Origin: Achromobacter pestifer
GTDB taxonomy: Bacteria > Pseudomonadota > Gammaproteobacteria > Burkholderiales > Burkholderiaceae_B
Direction: 5' to 3'
Length of the DNA stretch: 64,000 bases
NCBI RefSeq assembly: GCF_013267355.1
Contig: NZ_CP053985.1
Span: 6,200,001 to 6,264,000, forward strand
The notes beneath the pieces are model-generated. The model ran no database searches, had not been told where the DNA came from, and saw only the letters and a list, made by a program, of their open reading frames with translations. The stretch's first letter is position 1, and each line of letters begins with the position of its first letter. A program made the translations under genes and the position numbers. Positions 53,390 to 63,600 of the stretch are shown here, piece after piece.

Positions 53390-53546
53390 CGGCATCCCCG
53401 CGGGCTGCGATCTCGGCCTCCACGGCGGCAAGGCGCAGCAGCGTGCGCGCGACCGCCGATTGCGTCTCGGCGGACACGGCCAGGCCATGCGTCTTGCAGA
53501 CCAGGGCGACCCAGGCCTGCCATTCCTGTTTGGGCGAGTCTTCCAT
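53382..53546 (-). CDS. AtzG-like (DUF4089) 54-residue amidase partner
   Basis: A 54-codon frame (MEDSPKQEWQAWVALVCKTH ... ending GDADV). A DUF4089-type sequence, the family of AtzG, the small subunit that binds and stabilises the AtzE amidase in cyanuric acid breakdown. The helical pattern with GLAVSAETQSAVARTLLRLAA fits. It overlaps the amidase start by 8 bp, the usual genetic order for such pairs. It is first in the leftward operon, with the divergent GntR promoter region upstream. Confidence 0.8.
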   Translation of the reverse strand: MEDSPKQEWQAWVALVCKTHGLAVSAETQSAVARTLLRLAAVEAEIAARGDADV

Positions 53547-53585
53547 GCTCACTACCTCCTGCCGCGTTTTGCTCGGTAAAATAAA

Positions 53586-53595
53586 AGACTAGTCT
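53586..53595. promoter_or_regulatory. 10-bp palindrome in the amidase/gntR divergent region
   Basis: AGACTAGTCT is a perfect 10-bp palindrome, 40 bp upstream of the AtzG-like start and 77 bp upstream of gntR. FadR-subfamily GntR proteins bind short palindromes of about this size, so it is a weak candidate operator. Confidence 0.35.
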
Positions 53596-53598
53596 CAT

Positions 53599-53622
53599 AA
53601 ATATATTTATAGAAGTCAAGAA
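53599..53622. promoter_or_regulatory. shared 24-base motif, copy 1 (candidate GntR operator)
   Basis: AAATATATTTATAG followed by AAGTCAAGAA. It matches 54407-54430, upstream of the MFS gene, at 22 of 24 positions. It lies in the divergent region between the AtzG-like and gntR genes. On the leftward strand its end reads TTGACT, a good -35 hexamer. Confidence 0.5.
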
Positions 53623-53671
53623 AATACTATGCTTTGCGTGAATTTTCTTCACCCCTTGACCGGAGTCCGCC

Positions 53672-54331
53672 ATGAAAGCCGCTGAGCGCATCCGCCTGTC
53701 CGTCGAAGAGTCCATCCGCGATGGCAGCCTGTTGCCGGGAGATCCCGTCGATGAACAGATGCTGATGCAGACCTACGACGTCTCGCGCACGCCGGTGCGC
53801 GAGGCGCTGCTGCAACTGCAGGCGCAGGGTCTGGTGGCCAGCCTGCCGCGCGGCGGCATGGTGGTGGCCAAGATGGACGTGGCCCAGCTGCTGGCCATGT
53901 GGGAGCTGCTGGCGGAGTTGGAGGGCATAGGCGCGCGCCTGGCCTGCGAACGCATGACGCCGGCCGAGCGCGACGAGCTGGCGGCCATCCACGAACGCGC
54001 GGCAGCCGTGGTGCGGCGCGAGGACACCGACGCCTGGCAGGAACACAATCGGCGCTTTCACGATGCCCTGTACCAGGGCGCCCGCAATCCCTATCTGCGC
54101 CAGGAGATCCTGCGGATGCGGTCGCGCACCGGCGCCTACCGGCTGCACGCTTTTTCGGCCTTCGGCCGCCTGGCCTCGTCGTGGGAACAGCACGGCCAAC
54201 TGCTCGAAGCCATCCAGGCGCAGGACCCGGCGCGCGCCGCCGCGGTCATGACGCAGCACATGAGCCCCGGGCAGGGGGCCACCAGCTTCGCTTCGTTTGT
54301 CGCCGCGCTACCCAAGAATCTGCTGGCCTGA
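53672..54331 (+). CDS. GntR-family regulator, FadR-like
   Basis: A 219-residue regulator. The GntR winged helix is at about 1-70 (SVEESIRDGSLLPGDPVDEQMLMQTYDVSRTPVREALLQLQAQGLV). The FadR-type helical C-domain (FCD) is at about 80-210, with the His/Asp metal-binding pattern of this group in HNRRFHDALYQGA. It is divergent from the amidase operon and upstream of the MFS gene. It probably controls both, since a 24-base motif is shared between their promoters. The ligand would be a carboxylic acid of the pathway. Confidence 0.92.
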   Translation: MKAAERIRLSVEESIRDGSLLPGDPVDEQMLMQTYDVSRTPVREALLQLQAQGLVASLPRGGMVVAKMDVAQLLAMWELLAELEGIGARLACERMTPAERDELAAIHERAAAVVRREDTDAWQEHNRRFHDALYQGARNPYLRQEILRMRSRTGAYRLHAFSAFGRLASSWEQHGQLLEAIQAQDPARAAAVMTQHMSPGQGATSFASFVAALPKNLLA

Positions 54332-54353
54332 AAGCGCGCCCGTCGGCGCACGG

Positions 54354-54372
54354 CCCGCGGGGTTCCCGCGGG
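54354..54372 (+). terminator. GC hairpin after gntR
   Basis: CCCGCGGG (54354-54361) and CCCGCGGG (54365-54372) pair fully with a 3-nt loop, 23 bp after the gntR stop. A run of seven T residues follows only about 18 bp later, so intrinsic termination is possible but not typical. Confidence 0.45.
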
Positions 54373-54406
54373 TAACTCCCTATTATTGTATTTTTTTAAA
54401 ATGGCA

Positions 54407-54430
54407 AAATATATTTATAGCAGTCAAAAA
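54407..54430. promoter_or_regulatory. shared 24-base motif, copy 2 (candidate GntR operator)
   Basis: AAATATATTTATAG followed by CAGTCAAAAA. It differs from 53599-53622 at two positions only. It lies about 80-100 bp upstream of the MFS start, in promoter position. Confidence 0.5.
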
Positions 54431-54507
54431 CATCTGCTCGTGTGACCTTGCCCCGGTGCCAGCGGGCTAGGGCGCTCCCCCTGATCCGCTCCACCGAGGA
54501 ACCCGTT

Positions 54508-55830
54508 ATGGATGCTGTTTCACCGCAACCCCTCTCCGCGCCGACACACGGCGCCGTGCCCACCGCCGATCCAGGCCTGATGCACCGCAAGGTCGCCTGG
54601 CGCCTCATTCCTTTCCTGATCTTCCTGTTCCTCTTGGCATGGATCGACCGCGTCAACGTGGGCTTCGCCAAGCTGCAGATGCTGCAGGACCTGCGCTTCA
54701 GCGAAGCCGTGTACGGCCTGGGGGCGGGGATCTTCTTCATTGGCTACTTCATCTTCGAAGTGCCGAGCAACCTGCTGCTGCAACGCATCGGCGCGCGCAA
54801 GACCCTGGCCCGCATCACCATCCTGTGGGGCCTGACCTCGATGGCGATGGCGTTCGTCACCACGCCGGCTTCCTTCTATATCCTGCGTTTTCTGCTCGGC
54901 GCCTTCGAAGCAGGGTTCTTCCCCGGCGTCATGCTCTATCTGACGTACTGGATACCCGCGGGCAGGCGAGGACGCATCAACGGCTGGTTCATGACGTCGT
55001 TCGGAATCGCCGGCATCGTGGGCGGGCCGATAGCCGGGCTCATCATGAGCGGCATGGATGGCGTGGCCCCGCTGCGCAACTGGCAATGGCTGTTCGTGCT
55101 GGAAGGCATTCCTTCTGTGATCGCAGGGCTGGTGGTGCTGGCGTATCTGCCGGACCGCCCCCAGCAGGCGCGCTGGCTCAGCGCGGCGGAGAAGGCCGCG
55201 CTGACGGCTGAACTGGACAGCGAACAGCAGGACCCCGCCAAGCACGCCAGCTTCGCCCAAGCCTTGCGCCTGCCTGCCTTGTGGCTGTGCACCGCAGCGT
55301 ATTTCTGCATCGTCGGAGGCAACGCGACGCTAGCTTTCTGGATGCCTTCCATCGTGCGTGAACTGGGCGTGCAGGGGACCTTGAACATAGGCCTGCTATC
55401 AGCCATCCCGTTCATCCTGGGCACGGCCGCGATGGTGATCAACGGCGCGCATTCCGATTCCACCCGCGAACGCCGTCTGCACTGCGCCGGCGCCACCCTG
55501 ATCGGCGCGCTCGGCCTGTCCTTGACCGGCGCCTTCATCGGCAGCCCCGTGCTGGCGATGGCCGCCCTCAGCATTGCCGCCATCGGCGTGTTGGGCGCCT
55601 TCCCTGTCTTCTGGGCGATTCCTGCGGCATTCCTGACTGGCACCGCAGCCGCGGGCGGCATCGCCTTCATCAACTCGGTCGGCAACCTGGCTGGCTTCGC
55701 CACGCCCTTCATGATGGGCTGGCTCAAGGAATGGACGGGCGGCGTCGCCGCCGGCTTGTATGTGGTGGCCGGCATGCAGGTCGTCGCCACGGCGATCATC
55801 GCGCTCACGATGCGCAAGCTGGCGGCCTAG
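54508..55830 (+). CDS. MFS transporter, anion:cation symporter family
   Basis: A 440-residue, 12-helix transporter of the ACS (GudP/phthalate-permease-like) group. FLLAWIDRVNVGFAKLQMLQDL and GYFIFEVPSNLLLQRIGARKTLARI are the family's TM1 and motif-A region. FLLGAFEAGFFPGVMLYLTYWIP is the TM4-TM5 signature. It imports carboxylates with protons. GAGGA precedes ATG 54508. A copy of the presumed GntR operator is upstream, so it is probably the importer of the amidase/CoA pathway. Confidence 0.9.
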   Translation: MDAVSPQPLSAPTHGAVPTADPGLMHRKVAWRLIPFLIFLFLLAWIDRVNVGFAKLQMLQDLRFSEAVYGLGAGIFFIGYFIFEVPSNLLLQRIGARKTLARITILWGLTSMAMAFVTTPASFYILRFLLGAFEAGFFPGVMLYLTYWIPAGRRGRINGWFMTSFGIAGIVGGPIAGLIMSGMDGVAPLRNWQWLFVLEGIPSVIAGLVVLAYLPDRPQQARWLSAAEKAALTAELDSEQQDPAKHASFAQALRLPALWLCTAAYFCIVGGNATLAFWMPSIVRELGVQGTLNIGLLSAIPFILGTAAMVINGAHSDSTRERRLHCAGATLIGALGLSLTGAFIGSPVLAMAALSIAAIGVLGAFPVFWAIPAAFLTGTAAAGGIAFINSVGNLAGFATPFMMGWLKEWTGGVAAGLYVVAGMQVVATAIIALTMRKLAA

Positions 55831-55996
55831 GCGCCAGCGCCACGCGTGCTTGCGCGGCACGGCGCAAAGTCGTGCGCAAGATCCGGCGCCGTGTCATCAT
55901 CGGCGGTGCACGACTGAACGCGCGGCTCCAGCCTCGTGGCTGCGAGCCGCGTCCGTTATCGCCGGACTGCAGCACCGACAGCGTGGGAAAGACTCT

Positions 55997-57148
55997 GTGC
56001 GCCAGGATTGCAGATTTACCCGAAAGGCTTTGGCCGCGCTGGCTCTGCGGCTCCTGATCCTGCTGTGTGCCGGCCAGGCCCTTGCGGACGCGGCACAGGC
56101 CGAGACGAACGGCGACAGCGACGGCTTGGACATGGGCAACTTCCTGCTGCGCCAGAACGGCGCACTTCCGGTGCCCGTTATCATCACCGAACCCGCCGTG
56201 GGGTACGGGGGCGGGTTGATGCTGCTGTATTTTTCGGAGCCCGCGGCGCAGCCCGGCCAGGATGGCCAGACTGACAACACACACAAGGCGCCGCCCAATG
56301 TCACCGGCGTGGGCGCCATGGCCACTGAAAATGGTACCCGCGGCGGTGCGCTGTTCCATTTCCGCAGCTGGGACGCGGACCGCTATCGCTACCTGGGCGC
56401 GCTGGCCCAGGGACGGGCGAACCTCGAGTACTACGGCGCTTCCAGCCACGGACGCAGCTACGAGGTGAAGGGCACCTTCCTGATGCAGCAGATCCTGGCC
56501 AGGGTAGGGGACACGCCCTGGTATGTCGGTCCGCGCTACACCTATTTCCGCTCGAACACGCGCTTCATCGGCGAGACGGCCGGCGAGCTGTCCAAGGCCG
56601 AAATGGCCGGCCGTATTGGCAAGGCCGGCGTGGTCGTGGACTACGACACACGCGACAATATGTTCTATCCCAACCGGGGCAGCTATGCCGAGCTGGAAGC
56701 CCAGTTCTCGCGCAGCTGGCTGGGCAGCGACCAGTCCTTCGAAAGCTATCGCACGCGCGGCTACACCTGGCGGCCGCTGGCCCCACGCTGGACCTTGGGC
56801 CTGCGCGGCGACGGCCAGTTCACCCGCGGCACGGTGCCGTTCTACGCCCAGCCCTACGTCGATCTGCGCGGCGTGGCGCGGGGCCGCTACCAGGATCGCG
56901 ACGCGCTGGCGTTCGAAGCGGAATTGCGCTGGGACGCCACGCCGCGCTGGTCCATACTGGGGTTCAGCGGCGTGGGCAAGGCGTATGGCAACTGGAAGTC
57001 GTTCTCCGAGGCTTCCAACGTCGTCAGCGTGGGCACCGGTTTCCGGTACCTCATCGCGGCCAAACTGGGGTTGGCCGTGGGCATGGACATCGCCCACAGC
57101 AAGGACCAGAACGCCTTCTACATTCAAGTCGGGAGCGCATGGCGATGA
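55997..57148 (+). CDS. BamA/TamA-like outer-membrane barrel protein
   Basis: A 383-residue outer-membrane barrel. The signal peptide is at the N-terminus (RKALAALALRLLILLCAGQALA). The barrel reads VIITEPAVGYGGGLMLLYFSEP, GVVVDYDTRDNMFYPNRGSYAELEAQFS (the surface-antigen D15 motif) and a C-terminal ...GSAWR. No POTRA repeat is seen, so it is a short BamA/TamA relative with the barrel only. GTG 55997 is chosen because GGGAAAG precedes it; an in-frame start further upstream adds a non-conserved Arg-rich part. It may help insert surface proteins such as the autotransporter downstream; that is inference. Confidence 0.75.
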   Translation: MRQDCRFTRKALAALALRLLILLCAGQALADAAQAETNGDSDGLDMGNFLLRQNGALPVPVIITEPAVGYGGGLMLLYFSEPAAQPGQDGQTDNTHKAPPNVTGVGAMATENGTRGGALFHFRSWDADRYRYLGALAQGRANLEYYGASSHGRSYEVKGTFLMQQILARVGDTPWYVGPRYTYFRSNTRFIGETAGELSKAEMAGRIGKAGVVVDYDTRDNMFYPNRGSYAELEAQFSRSWLGSDQSFESYRTRGYTWRPLAPRWTLGLRGDGQFTRGTVPFYAQPYVDLRGVARGRYQDRDALAFEAELRWDATPRWSILGFSGVGKAYGNWKSFSEASNVVSVGTGFRYLIAAKLGLAVGMDIAHSKDQNAFYIQVGSAWR

Positions 57149-57429
57149 AGACAGATGACGACAGTTCCGTACTGCAGGCCGGCACCTCCCAGCTCGGCAA
57201 CCTGCTGCAATTCCTCGCCTGGATCGCCGAGCGCCCGCGTACCTATGCGCAGACCATGGACGCCTGGCGCAGTTCATGCCCGCGCCTGTCGGCCTGGGAG
57301 GACGCGACCGCCAACGGGCTGGTGGACATGGCCCGCGACCGGGACGATGCGCAAGCCGAGCCGGTCGTCATCCTGACGCAAAAGGGGCGCGCGCTGCTGG
57401 CGTCGGCCGGCGGCCCTGCACGCCCCTGA
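57145..57429 (+). CDS. small cytosolic protein coupled to the barrel gene
   Basis: A 94-residue protein starting MKTDDDSSVLQAG. Its ATG overlaps the barrel gene's stop by ATGA. GNLLQFLAWIAERPRTYAQTMDAWRSSCPRLSAWEDATANGLVDMA and VILTQKGRALLAS are reminiscent of a small winged-helix-like fold, but I do not recognise the family. No signal peptide or membrane segment. Coupling suggests co-regulation with the barrel protein. An ATG at 57139 would extend it by two residues. Confidence 0.65.
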   Translation: MKTDDDSSVLQAGTSQLGNLLQFLAWIAERPRTYAQTMDAWRSSCPRLSAWEDATANGLVDMARDRDDAQAEPVVILTQKGRALLASAGGPARP

Positions 57430-57572
57430 TGCCAAGGATCGGCCGCCTCCGGGTGCGCCAACCTTTGCTTACGCTTGGGCCAGGCTCGATGTAACCATGT
57501 GGCTTTTTTTGCGGATTTCGTCGAAAAAATCCACTGATTCATCGAAAAAAAGTTGCACCCGCCGCGCAGCCT

Positions 57573-57661
57573 GCGGATTCTAGTGGCGAAACTTTGCCAG
57601 TTACTACTGAGCGCGCGCCCGGCCACCGGGCGGCCTTCGCGCTCGGGCCACCAGAATCCGC
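57573..57661 (+). promoter_or_regulatory. long imperfect inverted repeat in the autotransporter leader
   Basis: GCGGATTCTAGTGGC (57573-57587) and GCCACCAGAATCCGC (57647-57661) are inverted copies with one mismatch. The 59-nt loop contains further GC hairpins (around 57611-57640). The right arm ends 6 bp before the ATG and no Shine-Dalgarno is visible. Upstream lie two TCGAAAAAA repeats (57521, 57542), the first within TTTCG-T-CGAAA. The leader probably controls translation. Confidence 0.5.
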
Positions 57662-57667
57662 AAATCC

Positions 57668-60600
57668 ATGAAGCCTACCTCTCTCCCCGCGCGCGGCCCC
57701 GGCCTGCCTTTTCCGCTGCTGCGGCAGAACACCTTGCGGCTGGCCATCGTGTCGGCGTTGGGCGCCTGCGCCTGGGGCGCGGCGGGCAATGCGCAGGCCG
57801 GCTATGCGTGCGCAGGCGGCCCGTCCCTGAACATGCCGTCCGGCAACTACCCAAGCGCCCAGGCCATCTGCGAGGGCGATAGCGGGGTGGACCACGACAA
57901 CGAGAAGGATGGCCAGAACGGGCCTGACGTATCCGTCACGTCCTCCGGCAACTACAACGCCGACGCGAACCAGACCCGGCTGAACCCGCTGGGCGTGGTC
58001 ACGGCGATCTCGCGCGGCGGCGATGGCGTGGATGAAGGCACGGCGGGCGATGGCGGCAACATCACCGTGTCCAGCAGCGGCGACGTCGCGCTCAACGGCA
58101 CGGCGCTCAGCAATTTCAACAGCCTGATCATGGCGGTGTCGTCCGGGGGCATCGGCGATCCCGCCAACGACAACAACGACTCGAATGGCGGACACGGCGG
58201 CCTGGGCCAGACCGTGAGCGTGAGCAACTCCGGCAAGCTGACGATGTCCGGCTCCTTGCCCGCCCCACGCCAGGGTCTGTACGGCATCAATGCGCGGGCC
58301 CTGGGCGGGGCCGGCGGCGACCAGAACGATCCGACGCTGGAATACGGCGACCAAGTGGGCGGCAATGGCGGCAACGCCAGCACGGTCACGGTCAGCAACA
58401 CCGGCGCGATCAACCTGGGCAGCAGCGTCACGCGCCTGCGCACCTATGCCAACGGCGCAGCCATCTACGCCAATTCCGCGGGTGGCATGGGCGGCTACAA
58501 CAATGGCAATGCCGGCACGGGCGGCACCGTGCAGGTCACGCACCAGGGCCAGGCCAACAGCTACTGGCAGGTCTACGACAGCGCCACGGTCTTCGGCATC
58601 TACGCGCAAAGCATAGGCGGCGACGGCACGGCGTCGACCGACAACAGCGACAACGGCGGCAACGGCGGCGGCACATCGGACACCTGGACCCAGAAGGTGA
58701 CGGTGGACGTGAATGGCTCGGTCCTGCTGGACGTGGCCGGTTCGGCCGCCGGCGCCACCGTCCAAGGTGCCGGCGTTGCCGCCCGCGCCATCGGCGGCAA
58801 GGGTGGCAAGGGCCCGGATAAGGACCATGCGGGCGGCAATGGCGGCGCGGGCGGCGCCGTGGCGATCAATCTTTATCAGGGTGGCAGCGTCGCGACCCGC
58901 GGCGACAACCTGCCTGGCCTGGCGGCGCAAAGCCTGGGCGGACAGGGCGGCGACGGCAGCGACAGCACCAAGCTGGCCGGGCAGGGCGGCGGCGGCGGGT
59001 TTGGCGGCAACGCCAGCGCCGTCAACGTCTCCACCGCGAGCGGCAGCGCCATCGGCACCACGGGCAATTTTTCCACCGGCATCGTGGCGCAGTCGGTCGG
59101 CGGCGGCGGCGGCACGGGCAGCGACTTCGTGTCGGTGCTGGGGGGCCAGGGCGGCAACGGCGGCAATGGCGGCAACGCCGGCGTGGTCAATGTGGTGACC
59201 GCCGGCACGGTTACCACCGGCGGCGACCACGCCTACGGCGTGCTGGCCCAGTCCATTGCCGGCAGCGGCGGCGCGGGCGGCGCGGACACGGCCGAACTGG
59301 TTTCCTTGGGCGGCGACGGCGCGGGCGGCGGCGCGGCCAGCCAGGTCACCCTGAGCAACACAGGGTCCATTGCCACCTCGGGCTACAACTCGCACGGCAT
59401 GATAGGCCAGTCCATCGGCGGCGGCGGCGGCGCTTCCGGCAGCGCCACCGGCCTGCTCAGCGTGGGCGGCAGCTCGGCCGGGGCCACCGGTTCGTCGGGC
59501 AGCACGGTGGTGATGGGCAATACCGGCGCCATCACGACGGCCGGCAACGCGGCAATCGGCATGGTGGCCCAGTCCATCGGCGGCGGCGGCGGCAGCGGCG
59601 GCGACAGCATGGGCGTGCTGGGCGTGGGCGGCGGCGGCGCGGGCGGCGGGGCGGGCGGCAACGTCATCATCCAGGATCTGGGCTCGATCCAGACGGCCGG
59701 CCAGTTTAGCGCGGGCGTGCTGGCCCAATCCGTGGGCGGAGGCGGCGGCAACGGCGGCGATACCTTCACCGCATCGGTGGGCGTGTCGGTGGCGATCGGC
59801 GGCAGCGCGAGCGGAGGCGGCAACGGCGGTTCGGTCTGCATGAGCAACCAGGGCGGCTGCGACGGCACGCTGACGTACTCCACATCGAACATCACCACCC
59901 ACGGCAACTACGCGCCCGGCATCATCGCGCAGAGCATCGGCGGCGGGGGCGGCACGGGCGGGAGCGTCAAGAACGCCAGCGTGGCGTCCTTCGCGGCGCT
60001 GCAATTGGGCGGCAGCGGCGGCGCGGGCGGCAATGCCGCCGAGGTCAAGGCGGGATACAGCAACCTCAACATCAGCACCGGCGGCTCCCACTCGGCCGGC
60101 ATCCTGGCCCAGTCCATAGGCGGAGGCGGCGGCAACGGCGGCGACGCCAGCTACTACGACGTCACGGTCGGCTTCAATGCGGCGGTGGTGCTGGGCGGCA
60201 GCGGCGGCTCGGGCGGCACCGGCTATTCCTCGATCGTGAACCTGAGCGGCTCCCATGTCGCCACGGGCATGGACTACGCCAGCCCGAACATCGATCCCGC
60301 CACCTATGCGCCCAACGATTCCTTCGGCATCCTGGCGCAGACCATCGGCGGAGGCGGCGGCAACGGCGGCAGCTCCAGCGCCAGCGACCTGGTGCTGGCC
60401 GTGCCCACCGGCGAGGGCGCGTCCCTGGCATTCAATTTCGAAGCCGCGGTCGGCGGCAGCGGCGGGGCGGGCGGCAATGCCTGCCCGCCGGGTGATGCGT
60501 CCTGCGTCACCCAGGTCAACCTCAGCAACGGTTCCACGGTCGTCACCTTGGGCGACGGTTCCCATGCCGTGATGGCGCAGTCCATCGGCGGCGGCGGCGG

Positions 60601-63600
60601 CAACGGCGGTGATTCATCCGTGCTGTCCACCGTGCTGGGCGATGCGACCACGATCTCGCTATCGGCCGGCATGACCCTGGGCGGTTCCGGCTCCGGCGGC
60701 GGCAACGGCGGCGCGGTAGGCGTGACCCTGGGCGACGCCAACGGCGCCTATGTCGGCATGCCACCATCGCTCTTGACCCCGCCCGGCGTGCGCGTGCCCC
60801 CGGCGTCCACCACCGTGACCTACGGCGATTACGCCAACGGCGTGCTGGCGCAATCCATAGGCGGAGGCGGCGGCAACGGCGGGGTTGGCAGCAGCAATGC
60901 CTACACCCACGGCGGCCCCACCAACGTCAAGCTGACCCTGGCCCTGGGCGGCACCGGCGGCACGGGCGGCATCGGCGGCAATGTGGACGTGACGCTGAAC
61001 CCCAACTTCGCCATCCGCACGCTGGGCTCCGGTTCGCGCGGCATTGTGGCGCAGTCCATCGGCGGCGGCGGCGGGGCCTCGCAGGGCGGAACGCTGAACG
61101 TGGCCGGCAGCGCCGAAGACCGGCCGTCCGCCCGCCTGCAAGTGGGCCTGGGCGCGACCGGCGGTTCCGGCGCCACTGGCGGCAGCATCAATGCGACCTT
61201 GCAAGGCGCCATCCGCACCGAAGGCGGCGACGCCGATGGCGTGTTGCTGCAATCCATCGGCGGCGGCGGCGGGCTGGGCGGATCGCTGGGCGCGGACGCC
61301 TCGTCCTATCCCATCCTGGACCGCATCGGCAACCATAGCGACAACAAGGAACGGCTGGACGACGAAAACAGCACCTACCAGTTCGGCGTGGACGTGGGCG
61401 GCACCGGCGGCACGGGCGGCCATGGCGGCAACGTCACCGTGAACTACGCGGGCAAGATCGCCACCGCCGGAGACTGGGCCGACGGCCTGGTCGCCCAGTC
61501 GATAGGCGGGGGCGGCGGCGTGGGCGGATCGTCCAGCGCCTCGGGCAGCAAGATCAAGGCCAACGCCACCATCGGCGTGGGCGGCAGCGGCGGCGCCGGC
61601 GGCAACGGCGGCGTCCTGAGCTTCTCCTTCGACGACGACCATGGCAACAGCATCGCCACGACCGGCTACAACGCCTATGGCGTGCTGCTGCAATCCATAG
61701 GCGGGGGCGGCGGGCAGGGCGGCGACGGCTCCGACCAGGCCCAGGGCACCATCACCGTGGGGGCATCGTTTGGCGGGACCGGCGGCGTGGCCGGCAACGG
61801 CGGCAACATCCTCACCCCCAGCGGCGGGAGCTGGCTGAACGTCCAGACCGCGGGCGACGACGCGCCGGCGCTGGCGATGCAGTCGATCGGCGGCGGCGGA
61901 GGCACGGCCGGCGCGGGCAACAGCAGCTCCAAGCTGCAGCAGAACAGCCATTCCATGAGCGTCTCAGTAGGCGGCAGCGGCGGTTTGTCCGGCTCGGGCG
62001 GCGCCATCGACGTCACCACGGGCATCGCCGCCACCACGCAAGGCGCGCGCGCCTATGGCGTGCTGGCGCAATCGATCGGCGGCGGTGGCGGCCTGGGCGG
62101 CGCGGGCGACTCCAGCAACCTGACCGGCGTGTCGCTGGGCGGGCGCGGCGGCGCGGCCGGCGACGGCGGGGCCGTGACCTTGACCTTGAATGCCGGCGGT
62201 CACATCGCCACCAGCGGCGCGGGCGCGCATGGCCTGATCGCCCAGTCCATCGGTGGCGGCGGAGGCATCGCGGGCGATACCAGCAAGGGCTTGCAGTTGG
62301 GCTCGGGCGGTTGGAGCCCAAGCAGCGGCCAGACGGGCGGCAGCGGCAGCGGCGGCACGGTCAACCTCAATGTCGCCAGCAACATCACGACCCAGGGCGA
62401 CTACGCCTTCGGCGTGATTGCCCAATCCATCGGCGGTGGGGGCGGGCTGGGCGGCAGCGCCGCCGGCGGCTTCGCGGGCAGCACGGCGGGCGCGGGCAGC
62501 ACGGGATCCGGCGGGAACGTCACGCTGACGCAAAGCGGCAGCATCGCCGCCACCGGCGCCGGCGCCACCGGCATCTTTGCGCAAAGCGCCGGGCCGCAAG
62601 GTTCGGGACAGGTCGCGGTTACCGTCAACGGTTCCGTCAGCGGCGGCACTGGCGCGGGCGCCTACGGCGTCTGGATCGTGGGAGACATGCAGAACACGCT
62701 GACCGTGGGCGCGGCGGGAACGATCACGGCCGGCTCCGGCGGCAGCGCGGTGCGCTACGACGGCGCCTCCTTGCAGCAGGCGAAGACCGCCAGCATCCTC
62801 GCCAGCGTCCCTGGCGCCAGCCTAGCCATCAGCAATGCAGGGACCGTCCTGGGCAACATCGAATGCGGCGGCGGCGCGGGCGGCATCGCCTGCCATGTCT
62901 GGAACGCCGCCAGCGGCACCCTGAGCGACGCCACGCGCTATCAGGCCAATATCGACAACGCCGGCCTGGTGGCCATAGGCCGGTCCGGCGCGTTCGACAG
63001 CCTGACGGTGGCGGGCAACTTCAATCTGCGGGCCGGCGGCATCCTGCAAGCGGACGTGGACTTCGCCAACCTCAAGTCTCCGCGCATGGTGGTGCAGGGC
63101 GATACCCGCCTGGACGGCCAGGTGAATGTGCAGCCCATCACGCTACTGCCCGGCCACGAAGTCACCGTCGCGACGCTGCAAGGCAATGTCGCGGGCAACC
63201 CGGCCGCCAAGGACAGCCCGGTGATCGATTACGACGCCAGGCTGGACGGGCAGGACGTGCGCGTGCGCGCAGTGCAGGCCGACTTCGCCGCGCCGTCCAT
63301 GCAGCTGGCCGCCAACCAGCGCTCGGTGGCGCGGCATCTGCAAGGCGCCTGGAACCTGGGCGGCAACACCGCCATGGCATCCTTGTTCGCGGCGCTGGAC
63401 ATGGCTTCCAGGGAAAGCGCGGCTACCTATTCGAACCGGCTGTCCGACCTGTCGGCGGGGGTAACCGTGGCACCCGCCGCGCAGATGCAAGCCAGCATGG
63501 CTCGCTTTACCGGCGCCATGATGTCGTGCCCGGCGTTCCAGGGCGGCGACGCGTTGACCGGCGAGCAGGATTGCCTCTGGGGCCAGGTGTCCGGCATCAA

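Noticed and set aside
57500..57552. BvgA-type binding heptamers upstream of the autotransporter
   Set aside because: The TTTCG and CGAAA arms do not match the TTTC(C/T)TA consensus well enough to claim a Bvg site.
57539..60565. 1008-codon open frame on the reverse strand inside the autotransporter gene
   Set aside because: It is Ala/Gly/Arg-rich, antisense to the Gly-rich repeats and lacks any domain. The forward frame has a signal peptide, regular repeats and a barrel.
58604..62600. CRISPR-like periodic repeats
   Set aside because: The periodicity is protein-level (AQSIGGGGG), with variable spacing and codon differences, inside one reading frame.
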